From contig NC_061066.1 of assembly GCF_021917145.1 (NCBI RefSeq), positions 8,811,961 through 8,875,960 of the forward strand: a stretch of 64,000 nt of DNA, given 5' to 3'. The stretch's first letter is position 1, and each line of letters begins with the position of its first letter. Below, in pieces: positions 23,002 to 34,989 of the stretch. The DNA comes from Hypomesus transpacificus. Its lineage: Eukaryota; Chordata; Actinopteri; Osmeriformes; Osmeridae. Under the pieces are notes generated by a model. The model did no database searches and was not told where the DNA came from. It saw nothing but the letters and a program-made list of their open reading frames with translations. Both the position numbers and the translations under genes were made by a program.

Positions 23002-23447
23002 AAAAGAGAGAAAAAGAGAGCTGAATGAGAGAGATACAGAGAGAGAGAGAGGGGGGAGAGAGAGAAACAGAGAGAGGGGGGAGAGAAACAGATAGAGGGA
23101 GAGAGAGAGAAACAGAGAGAGGGGGGAGAGAAACAGAGAGAGGGGGGAGAGAAAGAGAGAAAACAGAGAGAGGGGGGAGAGAGAGAGGGGGGACAGAGAG
23201 AGGGGGGACAGAGAGAAAAACAGAGAGAGGGGGAGAGAGAGAGAGAAACAGAGAGAGGGGAGAGAGAGAGAGAAACAGAGAGGGGGAAGAGAGAAACAGA
23301 GAGAGAGAGAGAGAGAAACAGATAGAGGGAGGGAGAGAGAGAGAAACAGAGAGAGGGAGAGAGAGAGAAACAGAGAGAGGGGGGAGAGAGAAAGAAACAG
23401 AGAGAGGGGGGAGAGAGAGAGAAACAGAGAGAGGGGGGAGAGAGAGA
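23002..23447. repeat. purine (GAGAGAAACAGAGAGAGGGG) tandem tract
   Basis: Around 445 bp almost without pyrimidines on the plus strand, apart from single C or T in the ACAGAGA motif. Units of about 20-26 bp repeat imperfectly. All reading frames on both strands are open for this reason and are not genes. Confidence 0.95.
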
Positions 23448-23946
23448 AGTGTGTCTGGCCACATTCCAGACCAATTAGTGGAAGTGCTGTGAGGAACTGT
23501 CTCTGTCTAACATCAGGAGATAGGACACTGCTCAAGCCTTCAGCCTGCTCAGCTTGCTCTGCAGAGGTACATGTTTGGGTTCTTGTTGGAGAGGAATTCA
23601 ATACCTATTAGATCGCACATTCCAACGTTCTGCAGGATGATCAGTTTTGTGTGTTCCATGTTCCACTCCGGGCTGGTCCGGGGAGTGCACTGCCTCACCA
23701 GAGACATGGGAGGGGTCAGAAGGGGGGAGGGGGGGGGGAGAAGTCTGGAAGTCTGATTTGCCAAGTATCTATTGTCACTAAATCTTCTGGCAGGTAACGC
23801 CTGCACTCAGTTTTGAGGTGAGAACAATCTGGTTCTATTCACTCAAAGGCTTCTCTGATAAATAAGTGTACTTCGGTGGCCATCTCTCTTTTTCATGTAG
23901 GAGTGAGTTCAAGTGGTTTTAATTAAGTGCTCCGGACTGTGTATTT

Positions 23947-23948
<2 letters not shown>

Positions 23949-24003
<55 letters not shown>

Positions 24004-24055
24004 CTCTCTCTCTTGCTCTCTCTTTCTCTCTCTTATTCTCTCTCTTACTCACTCT
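23949..24055. repeat. CT microsatellite
   Basis: A perfect CT run of about 50 bases grades into interrupted CTCTCTTG units. Confidence 0.95.
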
Positions 24056-24117
24056 CTAGTTCTGATGAATGTTATGACATTGTGGGGTGGTGATGGAAAA
24101 CCAGGCTGAGACACCCA

Positions 24118-25025
24118 GTCTGCTCTAGGGCACAGGCAGCCCCCCTTCACCCCCCCTCTCTCTAGGGCATAGCCAGCCCCCCTTCACCCCCCCTCTCTCT
24201 AGGGCACAGGCAGCCCCCCTTCACCCCCCCTCTCTCTAGGGCATAGCCAGCCCCCCTTCACCCCCCCCCTCTCTAGGGCATAGCCAGCCCCCCTTCACCC
24301 CCCCTCTCTCTAGGGCATAGCCAGCCCCCTTCACCCCCCCTCTCTCTAGGGCATAGCCAGCCCCCCTTCACCCCCCCTCTCTCTAGGGCACAGCCAGCCC
24401 CCCTTCACCCCCCCTCTCTCTAGGGCACAGCCAGCCCCCCTTCACCCCCCCTCTCTCTAGGGCACAGCCAGCCCCCCTTCACCCCCCCTCTCTCTAGGGC
24501 ATAGGCAGCCCCCCTTCACCCCCCCTCTCTCTAGGGCACAGACAGCCCCCCTTCACCCCCCCTCTCTCTAGGGCACAGCCAGCCCCCCTTCACCCCCTCT
24601 CTCTAAGGCATAGCCAGCCCCCCTTCACCCCCCCTCTCTCTAGGGCATAGCCAGCCCCCTTCACCCTCCCTCTCTCTAGGGCATAGCCAGCCCCCCTTCA
24701 CCCCCCCTCTCTCTAGGGCACAGCCAGCCCCCCTTCACCCCCCCTCTCTCTGGGACACAGACAGCCCCCCTTCACCCCCCCTCTCTCTGGGGCACAGACA
24801 GCCCCCCTTTACCCCCCCTCTCTCTGGGACACAGACAGCCCCCCTTCACCCCCCCTCTCTCTAGGGCATAGCCAGCCCCCTTCACCCCCCCTCTCTCTGG
24901 GGCACAGACAGCCCCCCTTTACCCCCCCACTCTCTGGGACACAGACAGCCCCGCTTCACCCCCCCGCTCTCTGGGGCACAGCCAGCCCCCTTCCCCGCCA
25001 CCCCCTCTCTCTGGGACACAGACAG
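24118..25025. repeat. 37-bp C-rich minisatellite, about 24 copies
   Basis: The unit has a CTCTCTCTAGGGCA block followed by CAGCCAGCCCCCCTTCACCC and more C. Copies vary at ATA/ACA after GGGC and in C-run length, and become more divergent after about 24750. Each copy puts two runs of five to seven G on the minus strand, so G-quadruplex folding is plausible along the whole array. Confidence 0.95.
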
Positions 25026-25317
25026 GTTGGAGCTGGGAGGGGTGAGGTCGGGGGTGGCAAGGAAATTAAAAACTCTGCACTCATTCTTTTGCCCTCTCCC
25101 CCCTCACTCCCGTTACTCACATCACTCTGTTTCTTCATCCTTACTCTCTCTTTCTCAATCCCCTTCCCTCTCTCTCTCTTTAATCCACCCCTAGCTCTCT
25201 TCCTCCCTGTACAGAGTAGCCCTTGTGTTCTTCACTGTCTCATATTGAGGTTGGTTCTTCTCTCCCTTCACCTCTGGTGCCCTGTTGGGAGTTATGGTTC
25301 TGGAGAGGGCTGCAGAA

Positions 25318-25836
25318 GCCTGCTGACCAGGCTGACTAGGCTGACTAGGCTGACTAGGCTGACCAGGCTGACCAGGCTGACAGGTTGACCAGACTGACAG
25401 GCTAACCAGGCTGACAGGTTGACCAGGCTGACCAGGCTGACAGGTAGACCAGACTGACAGGCTGACCAGGCTGACAGGTTGACCAGGCTGACCAGACTGA
25501 CAGGTTGACCAGGTTGACCAGGCTGACCAGGCTGACTAGGCTGACCAGACTGACAGGTTGACCAGGTTGACCAGGTTGACCAGGCTGACCAGGCTGACAG
25601 GTTGACCAGGCTGACCAGACTGACAGGTTGACCAGACTGACAGGCTGACCAGGCTGACAGGTTGACCAGACTGACAGGCTAACAGGTTGACCAGGCTGAC
25701 CAGGCTGACAGGTTGACCAGACTGACAGGCTGACCAGGCTGACAGGTTGACCAGGCTGACCAGACTGACAGGTTGACCAGGCTGACCAGGCTGACCAGGT
25801 TGACCAGGCTGACCAGACTGACAGGCTGACCTGCTG
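25318..25836. repeat. 8-9 bp GCTGACCAG minisatellite
   Basis: About 520 bp of GCTGACCAG, GCTGACAG and GTTGACCAG units in changing order, with higher-order blocks such as GGTTGACCAGACTGACAGGC. The open minus-strand frame (Gln-Pro-Gly, Trp-Ser-Ala repeats) is a by-product. Confidence 0.95.
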
Positions 25837-28107
25837 ACCAGACACAGATGTGGGCCTGCAGCACATCACCACAGAACACTGGCAGTCACCTGTGGTGGGC
25901 TGAGGGGGTACTGAGCTGAACGTGCACTGATTTAGATGCATCCTCATCAGCGGTGGTACTCTACACACATAGTCCTGTCCTAGGGTAGTGTGTGTGTGTG
26001 TGTGTGTGTGTGAGGGGGGGATGCTATAACAGCGATGCTTGCTTTGACTTCTATGGCTCATTAGGCGCCACAAGTTACACTATGTATCACTGATGTTGCC
26101 TTAAACTTGTGTGTCATGTGATTGTAAGATCCACAAATGTTGTGGCCACATTCCAACACCTCCTATTGTATGTTATTTAAAAGCCTTGCTGATTCCTAGG
26201 ATGTAAATCCTGCCGGTGTGGATATTGGAAGACTGCCCAGAATAACCCCCTCCGTCCGGCTGGCTCTGGTCCAGACTGCCCCCTGGTGGTATCTCACTGC
26301 CATGGCAGTCTCTCTGCTGAGTCTGTATGACTCTCTGCTATGTCTATTAGCACTGCTCTAGACCCTACTCCCCTGTGGCCCAGAGACAGCCGTCAGTCAG
26401 TTTATTCACCCCATCGCACTTTGACCTTGTGGGCAAGCAGCTGGCGACATCTGCGATCAGCTCTCTAGACCTCCTCACAGGCTGGGGGGTGGCCAGGGTT
26501 TTACATGGAACAAAACAGGGGAAAGCCGAATAGAACCTGGATTAACAGGACAGCATGAAGCAGGTTAGAACCTCGCAGAACATTCTGTTAGAACGTTAAA
26601 CTGGAGAGAGCAGAGCCAAGCAAAGCAGAGGAGGGCAGGGCATGGTATATGGGTGTACATATTATACAGTGACTATATCCTGAATAAGACCACACTGCAA
26701 CATGGACAAAAACCTCTCCCACTCTGGGGTACGTATATCATGGGGTATGGAGGAGGAGACCTCCGTAACAGCTGAGACCAGGGATGGTGAGAGCATGTGG
26801 AGAGAAATTATGCATGCATCCAGTAATTCTGTGCGCTTTAGACTCCAGCCCCAGTTACTACTGAATGTTAGAGCATAGTTGAGTTATGTAGTCATGTAGA
26901 ACTGTTTCTCACTGGGAGGCCAGAGGAGAAGCCCGAGAATTTCATAAAACTGCTGCATCAAATGAAGATATCAAAAAGCAAACACACTTTGAGCAACACG
27001 ACCTCTCATTTGTGTGTTGTGCGTTGATCTTACTGGTGTGTAAACAACACATGAAGCTTTCCATATATGAATCTCCACAGAGGATTCAAGACACAAGGGG
27101 ATTCCTTTGTAACGTTTCTGACAGGACCCATGCAGACACACACACACACACACACACAGCTTCAAACTGAACCACTCCTCATCATTATTAGACTATAAAA
27201 CTGATTTATGTAGCTTCTGGGAAACGTTGGAGGAAGGTTCCAGCTTTCCTGTGGTTCTCTCCTGGTTGTCTTCCTGCAGGACAGGAATCAAAGGAATGTA
27301 ACCAACATGGACATGCCTCTTGTGTGACAGGTCAGAGAAAAACATCCATGCAATGTTACAGTAATGACTTTAACCATCACATGGCCAGGTCATAGTCTGA
27401 GTTAGGATTTTTCTTCTGCTACGCGAGAGCAAGGTACTGACAAAGGTCCATACTGACTCTGTATATATCACCGTCAGTTTACAGAGTGGATGTATGTGCA
27501 CTTGCACAAATACACACATTGACACTGGCACATACACACACACAATTCCTGTAAACTTCCTGTTCCTTGATGAGAATGTAAGATGGTTCCATTTGGAGTA
27601 CCCAGATGAATCATTGTCTGGAGAAAGTAACAAAAACTGCGTAGAACAGGAAGAACACCAGCAGGTTCTACTTAGGAGAACCGGAGAAACGAGGAGAACC
27701 CAGGGAACAAAGGCAGGGTGATCGCTGTACCATGACCATGTTTTATCCATCAGTATGTTTCATAGGTTCTCATGTAACATGTATACATTCTTCCTTCTCT
27801 CCCTTTTCCCTGCCTTGTCTTTACTTCTCTCCCCCTCCTCTCCTCTCTCCTCCCCTCTCCCCCTTCTTCTCTCCTCCTCCTTCTCTCCTCCTTCCTCCAC
27901 AAAATCTATACATCTCTTTATGATTCTCATACTCCATATCCTTTCTTACTCCTCTCTCTCTCTTTTCTATGTCTCTCTCTATCTCTCTCTCAGCTTTGAC
28001 CTGCTTTACCTGGCAGCTTCCTAAAAACACCTCCCTCTGGTGGATTTAGGAACCCCTATCCTCTCTCGCCTCCTCTCCTCCTCCTCCTCCTCTGCTTTAT
28101 TCCCAGC
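25837..28107. other. non-coding stretch before the lrrc17 coding region
   Basis: If the exon at 22.3-22.5 kb is real, this is part of lrrc17 intron 1. It has a GT repeat at 25987-26012, a CA repeat near 27137-27159 and a pyrimidine tract at 27780-28105 leading to the acceptor. Nothing else is recognised. Confidence 0.5.
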
Positions 28108-29520
28108 ATGCGGCTGCTAGCCATCCTGGTCCTCCTTCTGGTGCTCAATGGGGCAGAGCCAAGGCGAGGAGCCCGCAATCGGGGCCTGGGCCCTGGACGC
28201 GAGAGGAGAAAGACCCGGGGGAAAGGCAGGGCCAGTGCGGTCAAGCGGTTTGCCTCAGACTGTAAGGAGTACACTGAAGCTGGGCAGAAGTACCTGGACT
28301 GCCAGGACCGACAACTGACTGCTGTCCAACCAGACTGGCCTAAAGACATTCAACATCTGCTCCTGGGCCGCAACAAGATACAGGTACACACACACAAATC
28401 CCTTGTCAAGCCTCTGTGGCTAATACTCTGTGGCTCTGTAAATATCAGTCCCAAAGTCTTAAACTTGTCTTGTATTATATTGTGTAAGGGACAACGGTTT
28501 AACTAGCCCAAAAGTTTCAAATAAAGTTGTTTAAATTGAATGGGTCACATTCCTGTGAATAAAGTTGTCTGGTTTTGAATCGTGTCCCAGGTGCTCAGGG
28601 ACAACACTTTCTCCCAGTTCCGTCAGCTGTTGAGTCTGGATCTCCAGCAGAACGAGATCAACATGATCGAAGAGCAGGCTTTCAATGGGCTGGATCAGCT
28701 CACCACCCTCCTGCTTCAACACAACCACCTCCGCTCCACCTCCGAGGAGATGCTCCTGCCCATGCCCAGCCTACGTTACCTCCGTCTCTACGACAACCCC
28801 TGGGAATGCCACTGCCACCTGGACAGCCTGGTCAGAACCCTGCAGGTGCCCAGCAACCGTAACCTGGGGAACTTCGCCAGGTGTTCCGTGCCGGCGAGTC
28901 TGCAGGGGAAGAAACTGCGTCAGTTGAAGGTGGAGCTACTGTGTCCAGAACACTACCAGTCCCAGAAGCCCCTGGACGGACAGGACAGCCTCCCCAAGCC
29001 CCTGCCCCCCAGCAAGAAGGACCATGAGGTCACCACCCTCTGCCACACCTACATGTACCCCAAGCCCCTGCTCGACTGCAGGAGCAAAGGTGAGGTTGAG
29101 CGTGTGGAGGGTGTTCCATAGTCTGGTGGTGTTTTTTTTTTGTTTTTTTCATCAACGGACAACAGTGGATCTTCTCTGAGTTTTTGTTTAATTTGAAGCA
29201 CGGTGCCTTCGCTAGTAAACTTAGAACAGGGACGGCGGTTTGTAATGACTGGTTTCTACATCGGCTGTTTTACCATTGTGCTGACTAAGCTTGTGGTGAG
29301 AAGCTGTAATAAATTGGGACCAGGCTATGTCCTGGTTGGGAACAGGCTAAGTCCTGGCTTAGAGGTTGGAAATGTGTAATGTGAGACAGAGTGAATAAAG
29401 AGAGAGACAGAGGAGATGAAGTAGGAGTAGAGAGAGAGAGGGAAGGAGGGAGGGAGGGGAGAAGGGGAGAGGGAGAGAGGGAGAGAGGGAGAGAGGGAGA
29501 GAGAAAGAGAGGGAGAGAGG

Positions 29521-29612
<92 letters not shown>

Positions 29613-30810
29613 AAGGGAGGGAGGACCCGCAGTCTCCCTCTGTCTCTGTTCCAGCCCTCACATCTGGTGCTGCAGGCCTGTGGAGATGTGTGTGTAAACG
29701 CCTCACAGAGCAGCTATCAGAGCCTGGAGCCCAGAGAGGGCCTCCATAAAGATCCAGTTTCAATATAGTGTTTCAGAAAGAGCCAGGCTGGAGGCCTACA
29801 AATTCTGCTCTCATGTCGTGCTGAGAGGGTCGGCTTTAAGTGTGGTTGCTTGTCTTGCTTCATCACAGGGCTATGGAAGGTTTCCATGGCAACGGCCGAT
29901 TCACAAAACCCTGAAGTGTTCGGACTGGGCTGCATTGTCTGCAGGGAACAGATTCATCTTTTTCATCTGGATGATAGATTGCATGAAACGTCCTTTCAGC
30001 TGTGTGAGTGTCATCCTTCACAGCGCAGGGCCTCTGACAACAGCAGGCCCTCTGTGTCTATATGCAGAACTGTATAGTTTGAAGTCAATGAAAGGCCCAA
30101 CAGTGTGTTCTGGTGACATATAACCTTTCGGCTTTCGTTTATTTTTCTCTCCGGAAAACGTTGAAGTCGATTTTTTATCTGAACATCAGTAGATCTCCTT
30201 GTTCACACAGATCCCCTTCCATCCCTCCCCCTCTCACTCCATTTCATTTATATCTGTGTGGTTTGAGGCTTTTCCACTGAGGCAAACCACCAATCTGAGC
30301 CCCCTTCTCCTGTCCCAGGGGGCTCTGGGAGTAATCCATCACTAATTACACTCCTGAGGTCGTTAGCCCGGACTGAGGCTCGTTAGGTAACCATGGAAAT
30401 GGGCCCCATTATCCAATCAGCTATGGGTCTGTGTGGGCAGGGCAGGAACACACAGGTCCCCTCAGCGATTGCTGGAGCTTATCTCCCTTTCCCATCCATG
30501 TGAACAGCTCTCACTGGACAACCTTAGGTTCTGAGGGGCTGTGTTTGTTGTGAGACAACAGGCTGGTCTAGGTGGCTTGGTTACTGTAGCTTGGAGTGGA
30601 TCAGCAAAGGGCCCGGGCCCCCGCCTCCCCTGTGGGCATGATGTCATGTTCTGGTGGATTTCCTGGATGGAGGAGGGGCTTTAGTCAGCAGAATATCAGA
30701 ATCTCCATAATGTCATAACTGGGAGCTCAGGAAGGAGCGGGAACAAGTTGAGAAAGAGAGAGAGAGACACAAAGACAGAGAGAGAGACAGAGAGAGACAG
30801 AGAGAGAGAC

Positions 30811-30895
<85 letters not shown>

Positions 30896-33800
30896 CAGAG
30901 AGACAGAGAGACAGAGAGACAGAGAGACAGAGAGAAAGAGAGAGTCTAGTCTGGCATCAGGACCCCCAGCTGCAGGACGTGTTCCCTCTTGTACAGTTGG
31001 CTCCTCTATGCCTCTGTGTTTCTTTAGACACGCCATGTAACTGACGACATCGTACAGTTCCCTCCTCAACGGCAGGGAAGCGATGTGTTAACCTGCCATG
31101 TGGACATCCACTCGCGCAGCCCCAGAGAGGAAGTCAGACTGCACATGTGGACATGTCAGCAGCCGCATCTCTCCCCCTCCGCTCTCCAGAGCGAGACAAG
31201 GACTAATGTAGGAGCAGATGACTGGACTGTCCTAATGTGAAGGATGAATGTGTTGTATTAATGCTAAAATCACAAACTGCAAAAGGTGCAGTCCAAGATG
31301 TGATAGGAATGAAGGAACAAGCTGTGTTTCTGCTGGTCTTTCCAGCCCGGTCTGGTCTGAAGGATAGAGCAGGTGCTGGGTTTAGGAGTCTGTGGAAACT
31401 CCCCAGTGCACTCCCACACTCCCATGTGTAGCAGAGGTGGTTCGGTGAGCATACCAATGAAATGAGATAAGGCTCGGGTTGTTTGGCTTAGGTTTAGCGT
31501 ATCATTGCTGAAACGTGTTTGGTCTCTCAGTGGAGGAAGAGGTGACGCGGGAGAAGGTTGTGTAAAGCACATTTTTCTGTTGTTCATCAGTCATCTCTAT
31601 CCTTGCACCCTTCTTCCTTTCCTCCCTCTTTCCTTGTCTCCCTCCTTCCTTCCATTCCTCCTTCCTTCCCAGCCACACCAGTGCAGAGAGGGGCTGTAAT
31701 GACATTTCCTGACAGCGGAGGGATGATTGATGCTGCAGACTGGCCTTTGACATCTCACTGAGAACATCTGCTGCAGATACGACAGAGCTTCATTCAGACA
31801 AGTTGTAAATAAACCCTGTCAACGACAGGTCGTTCAAAAGCGCAGCCAGCCGCTACATACAACAACAGACTGGCGCTGCTTTGAAAAATAAACGGCTGAG
31901 GTTTTGTGCCGTAGCTGATAGGGCCTGCTCTCTCAGGCTGTGTAACAACATCCTGCCGTGTTCGGATGTGAAGGGACGGGTACAGCTGTGTTCCTAATAG
32001 GGGTGTTTTTTTGGGGGGTAATGTTATTTTTATTTATTTTACATACAAAATTGTTAATCGATTTTTAATCGAATCGTGACCCCAAAAATCGATTTGAATC
32101 GAATCGTGAGGTACCAAAAGATTCCCACCCCTAGTTCCTGATCACCATCCATGTTTGAAGTGTTAATACAACCTGTATGCATTATCTGAGACCACCTACT
32201 TGGTGTGAGTTAGACCACTCTTACAGCTGTATCCAACTCCATCTATGGTAACGATGTTTAGAGAGCAAAGGGAGCGAGGAGGAGGACAAGACGAATAAAG
32301 TAACAGAGTGGCATGAGAGAGAGAAAGAGTCTTGTTTCACACATCTATAGTCAGCGACTCTTGTCTGGAAACTGTTAACACCATTACTGGAATGCTAAGG
32401 AATCGCACAAAACTCCAGAACTGAGCGTGTTACAGTGGGTTCTTGTGGTGTGTTTAAACATGTACACGTCTACCACCCTGACCCTCATTTGCTTCCTTGA
32501 TTCCTTTCCTTTCTCCCTCACCAGACCTCAAGACCATCCCTGCAGACCTTCCCTCTGACATTGTGAAGATGGACTTCTCCAGTAACACCATCGGACACCT
32601 GAAGCCTAAAGAGTTCCTGGCCTCCAAAGACCTCAAACTCCTCAACCTCAGTAGCAACAACCTGGACCGCATAGACACAGGTAAGACTGTCTGCCTAAAA
32701 CACAGAGAGGAGGTTACTGTGCTTACCACAAACGCCTCGGACCGTATCCCCTGCCTGTAACTCAAACAGTCCACATGACCCAGAGATCTCCTAGAACACT
32801 TTCTTGGCTTACTGGCGGATCATTGGTTGGTCTGGTGGAACAAACTCTCCTTCCTCCTCCTCTTTCTTCTTTACACCTCCTCTTTCTCCTCTTTCTTCTT
32901 TATGGCTCCTTCTCCTCCACCTCCTCTTTTCCACATGTGTAATACATAGCAGGCTTGTCCCAGTGTCGTGTTGTGGGGAGAGTTGCTCCAGTCTGCTTCA
33001 CATTGTCCACTAGCCTGGAGGCCCACTTTCATCTCTCCTTCCACACACAGGGGGGAGGAAGGGATGAGTGTGGGAGTGGAGGGGGGAAATGAGAAGGAAA
33101 ATAGTGATGTGGTATCTGGAGGGTGGGATGGCTGGAAAGAGACTGTCTGGTTTATTACCCTCTTGGTTGGTTGGTTGGTTGGTTTGGCTTGAATTGATTA
33201 AAGTGGAGTTATCAGATCGTCTGGTGTAGAACACATCACAGCAGTAATTACCAGCGCTTGAACACATCCTGAGTGATTTGTAGTTATTGACATAGCTGGG
33301 GGAGAAGATGGATGTTTATTTTTGTGAGCGTTTAAAATAATATTCTCAATCATCTAGATGCTAAACTGTAACCCTTCTGTCATCCTGGCTAATGACTGTG
33401 TACTGTCAAACATCTGCTCTATTAACAAAAATGCAGTGCTTCCGATTAAATATAATCATTTTTCATGGAGAAACAAGTTAGGGAAATGCTAGGACATGGA
33501 TTGTTTACATATGTTCTGCTGTAATAAATGATAAGGCTTCAGTGAAGTGTTTCCCCTCAAGCCTTCGAAGCAGACATCATTAGAGAGAAAGAGAGGAATG
33601 TGTCTCTGCCCCCACCGCGCCCTTAGTTTCTTATGTTCAACCTAACCCAGTAGAACAAGCCTCTCCACCTCTCTGCAGTGAACGAGAGAACCCCATAACT
33701 TCCCCTAATGAGCGGTTTACGTTTACAGTGCCTGAACATTATTACAAGTCAGATTTAACAGTGTGAAAAGCTAATAAGCGCACAGGGTTTATGTATGGAA

Positions 33801-34777
33801 TGTGTCCAATCTGGATACAGTCTGGTTTATATATTATGAGCATCAAAGTTTTCTTTTCTTTTTCCTTTGCCCCCCTTGACCGGTATTCATCACACCGACA
33901 GGAAGAAATGCTGCACAATCTCCATTTTGTGATGAATGGAGTAAAGGGTTAGGGTTCTGGTCATGAACAGCATATTTCGGCCCCTCACCTCATCCCTGTC
34001 TCCAACAGCTACACTGAAAGGGTCTGCGATACATCTTCAAAACTATACACACAGAGCCATTATCCCCTGGAAGGTTATATTTAGAATGGTACAGTAAAAT
34101 ACTACATCTCAGCCTGCTCCCATGTTCAGCCAAACAGTAGCCCAGTCATCACATCCTAACGGTTAGTGGTTTAGTGTAGCGCTACCCCTCATCTGGAAGT
34201 AGAAACAGAAAGGCATCTGGCAGCTGGTGGACGCTGTTTGTCTTTGTGTTGGTATCAACCCTCACAGGACAGTCACAATAAAATCGGAAAAACAGACTTT
34301 GAGAATAACCTGATCTCTGTTTCACCACCTCCTCCACTCTTCCTCTCACCAGCTGCGTTCGCCGGTCTGCTGTACCTGCGAGAGCTGGACCTCTCCAACA
34401 ACAGCCTCAGATACTTCCCCTACGGAGTTCTGGAGGATCTGTACTTCCTGAGGAAGCTGTTTCTGGGGGACAACCCCTGGATGTGTGACTACAACATCCA
34501 CTACCTGATCTACTGGCTCAATCACCACCCTGGGGTGGCCTACTTCGGCCTGATCTGCTCCCAGCCTCAGGAGTTCAGGGGCTGGCAAGTGGAGGACTAC
34601 GTCAAGACCTACAATGGTGAGTGTCCCAAGGACTGGCAGTTGGGCCTGGGGGATGCAGAGCAGGAAACGGCTCAGGAGCTGAAGGTGGAGATAGATGAAG
34701 ACACAGACCTGTTGCCTAGCCCCATTAGAGACAACAGACCAAATACAATGGAATTTGAGATCATGAGGTTGAGCTAA
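28108..34777 (+). CDS. lrrc17: leucine-rich repeat-containing protein 17, four coding exons
   Basis: The coding exons are 28108-28383, 28591-29089, 32525-32680 and 34353-34777, with matching phases, giving 451 residues (human LRRC17 has 441). The protein has a signal peptide (about 1-16), a basic stretch and the Cys-bearing cap KYLDCQDRQL. A first LRR block follows (LLSLDLQQNEI, LTTLLLQHNHL, LRYLRLYDNPW) with a CHC cap. A linker then leads to a second LRR block (IVKMDFSSNTI, LKLLNLSSNNL, LRELDLSNNSL) closed by NPWMCDYNIHYLIYWLNHH. It is a secreted protein; the mammalian orthologue dampens RANKL-driven osteoclast formation, and that role here is by analogy. The ATG follows a splice acceptor almost directly, so the first exon is upstream. 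Intron 2 (29090-32524) holds GA repeats and a MITE. Confidence 0.96.
29389..29625. repeat. GA/GGGA microsatellite in lrrc17 intron 2
   Basis: GA dinucleotides mixed with GGGAGA units, almost pure purine. Confidence 0.95.
30751..30945. repeat. GA/GACA microsatellite in lrrc17 intron 2
   Basis: GA repeats with regular ACAGAGAG interruptions. The remaining intron sequence (29626-31997) shows no exon. Confidence 0.95.
31998..32133. mobile_element. hAT-type MITE, 136 bp, copy 2 in lrrc17 intron 2
   Basis: The right 60 bp are close to copy 1 at 18.9 kb: shared ATCGAATC motifs, GACCCCAA and TACCAAAAGATTCCCACCCC. The ends TAGGGGTG and CACCCCTA are inverted. The flanks GTTCCTAA (31990-31997) and GTTCCTGA (32134-32141) match at 7 of 8. 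The left interior is shortened or replaced relative to copy 1. Confidence 0.85.
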
Positions 34778-34971
34778 ACTTTTTTTTTTACCTGTGTGTG
34801 AGAGGGAGAGAGAATAAGAGAGTGTAAGTCATTCAGTCTGTATCAGATCAAATACTGGCAGGATAGGTGTTGTTTCTGTTAGTGTGTTTCCTCTTGAATA
34901 TTATTATTTCTTTGGTCGAAAAGGTAGGGTTTTACATTTTTTTTGTAAGTGAATTAATTGTCAAACAGTGA

Positions 34972-34977
34972 AATAAA
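34972..34977 (+). terminator. lrrc17: lrrc17 polyadenylation signal
   Basis: A canonical AATAAA lies 195 bp after the stop codon, in AT-rich sequence. Confidence 0.7.
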
Positions 34978-34989
34978 ATGATTTTTTTC

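Noticed and set aside
22752-23601. Large Ser/Leu-rich and Arg/Glu-rich frames on both strands
   Set aside because: They arise from the purine/pyrimidine tract, which lacks stop codons by composition.
25402-26073. 223-residue minus-strand frame with Gln-Pro-Gly and Trp-Ser-Ala repeats resembling a structural protein
   Set aside because: It follows the GCTGACCAG minisatellite; 8/9-bp step changes and lack of borders argue against coding.
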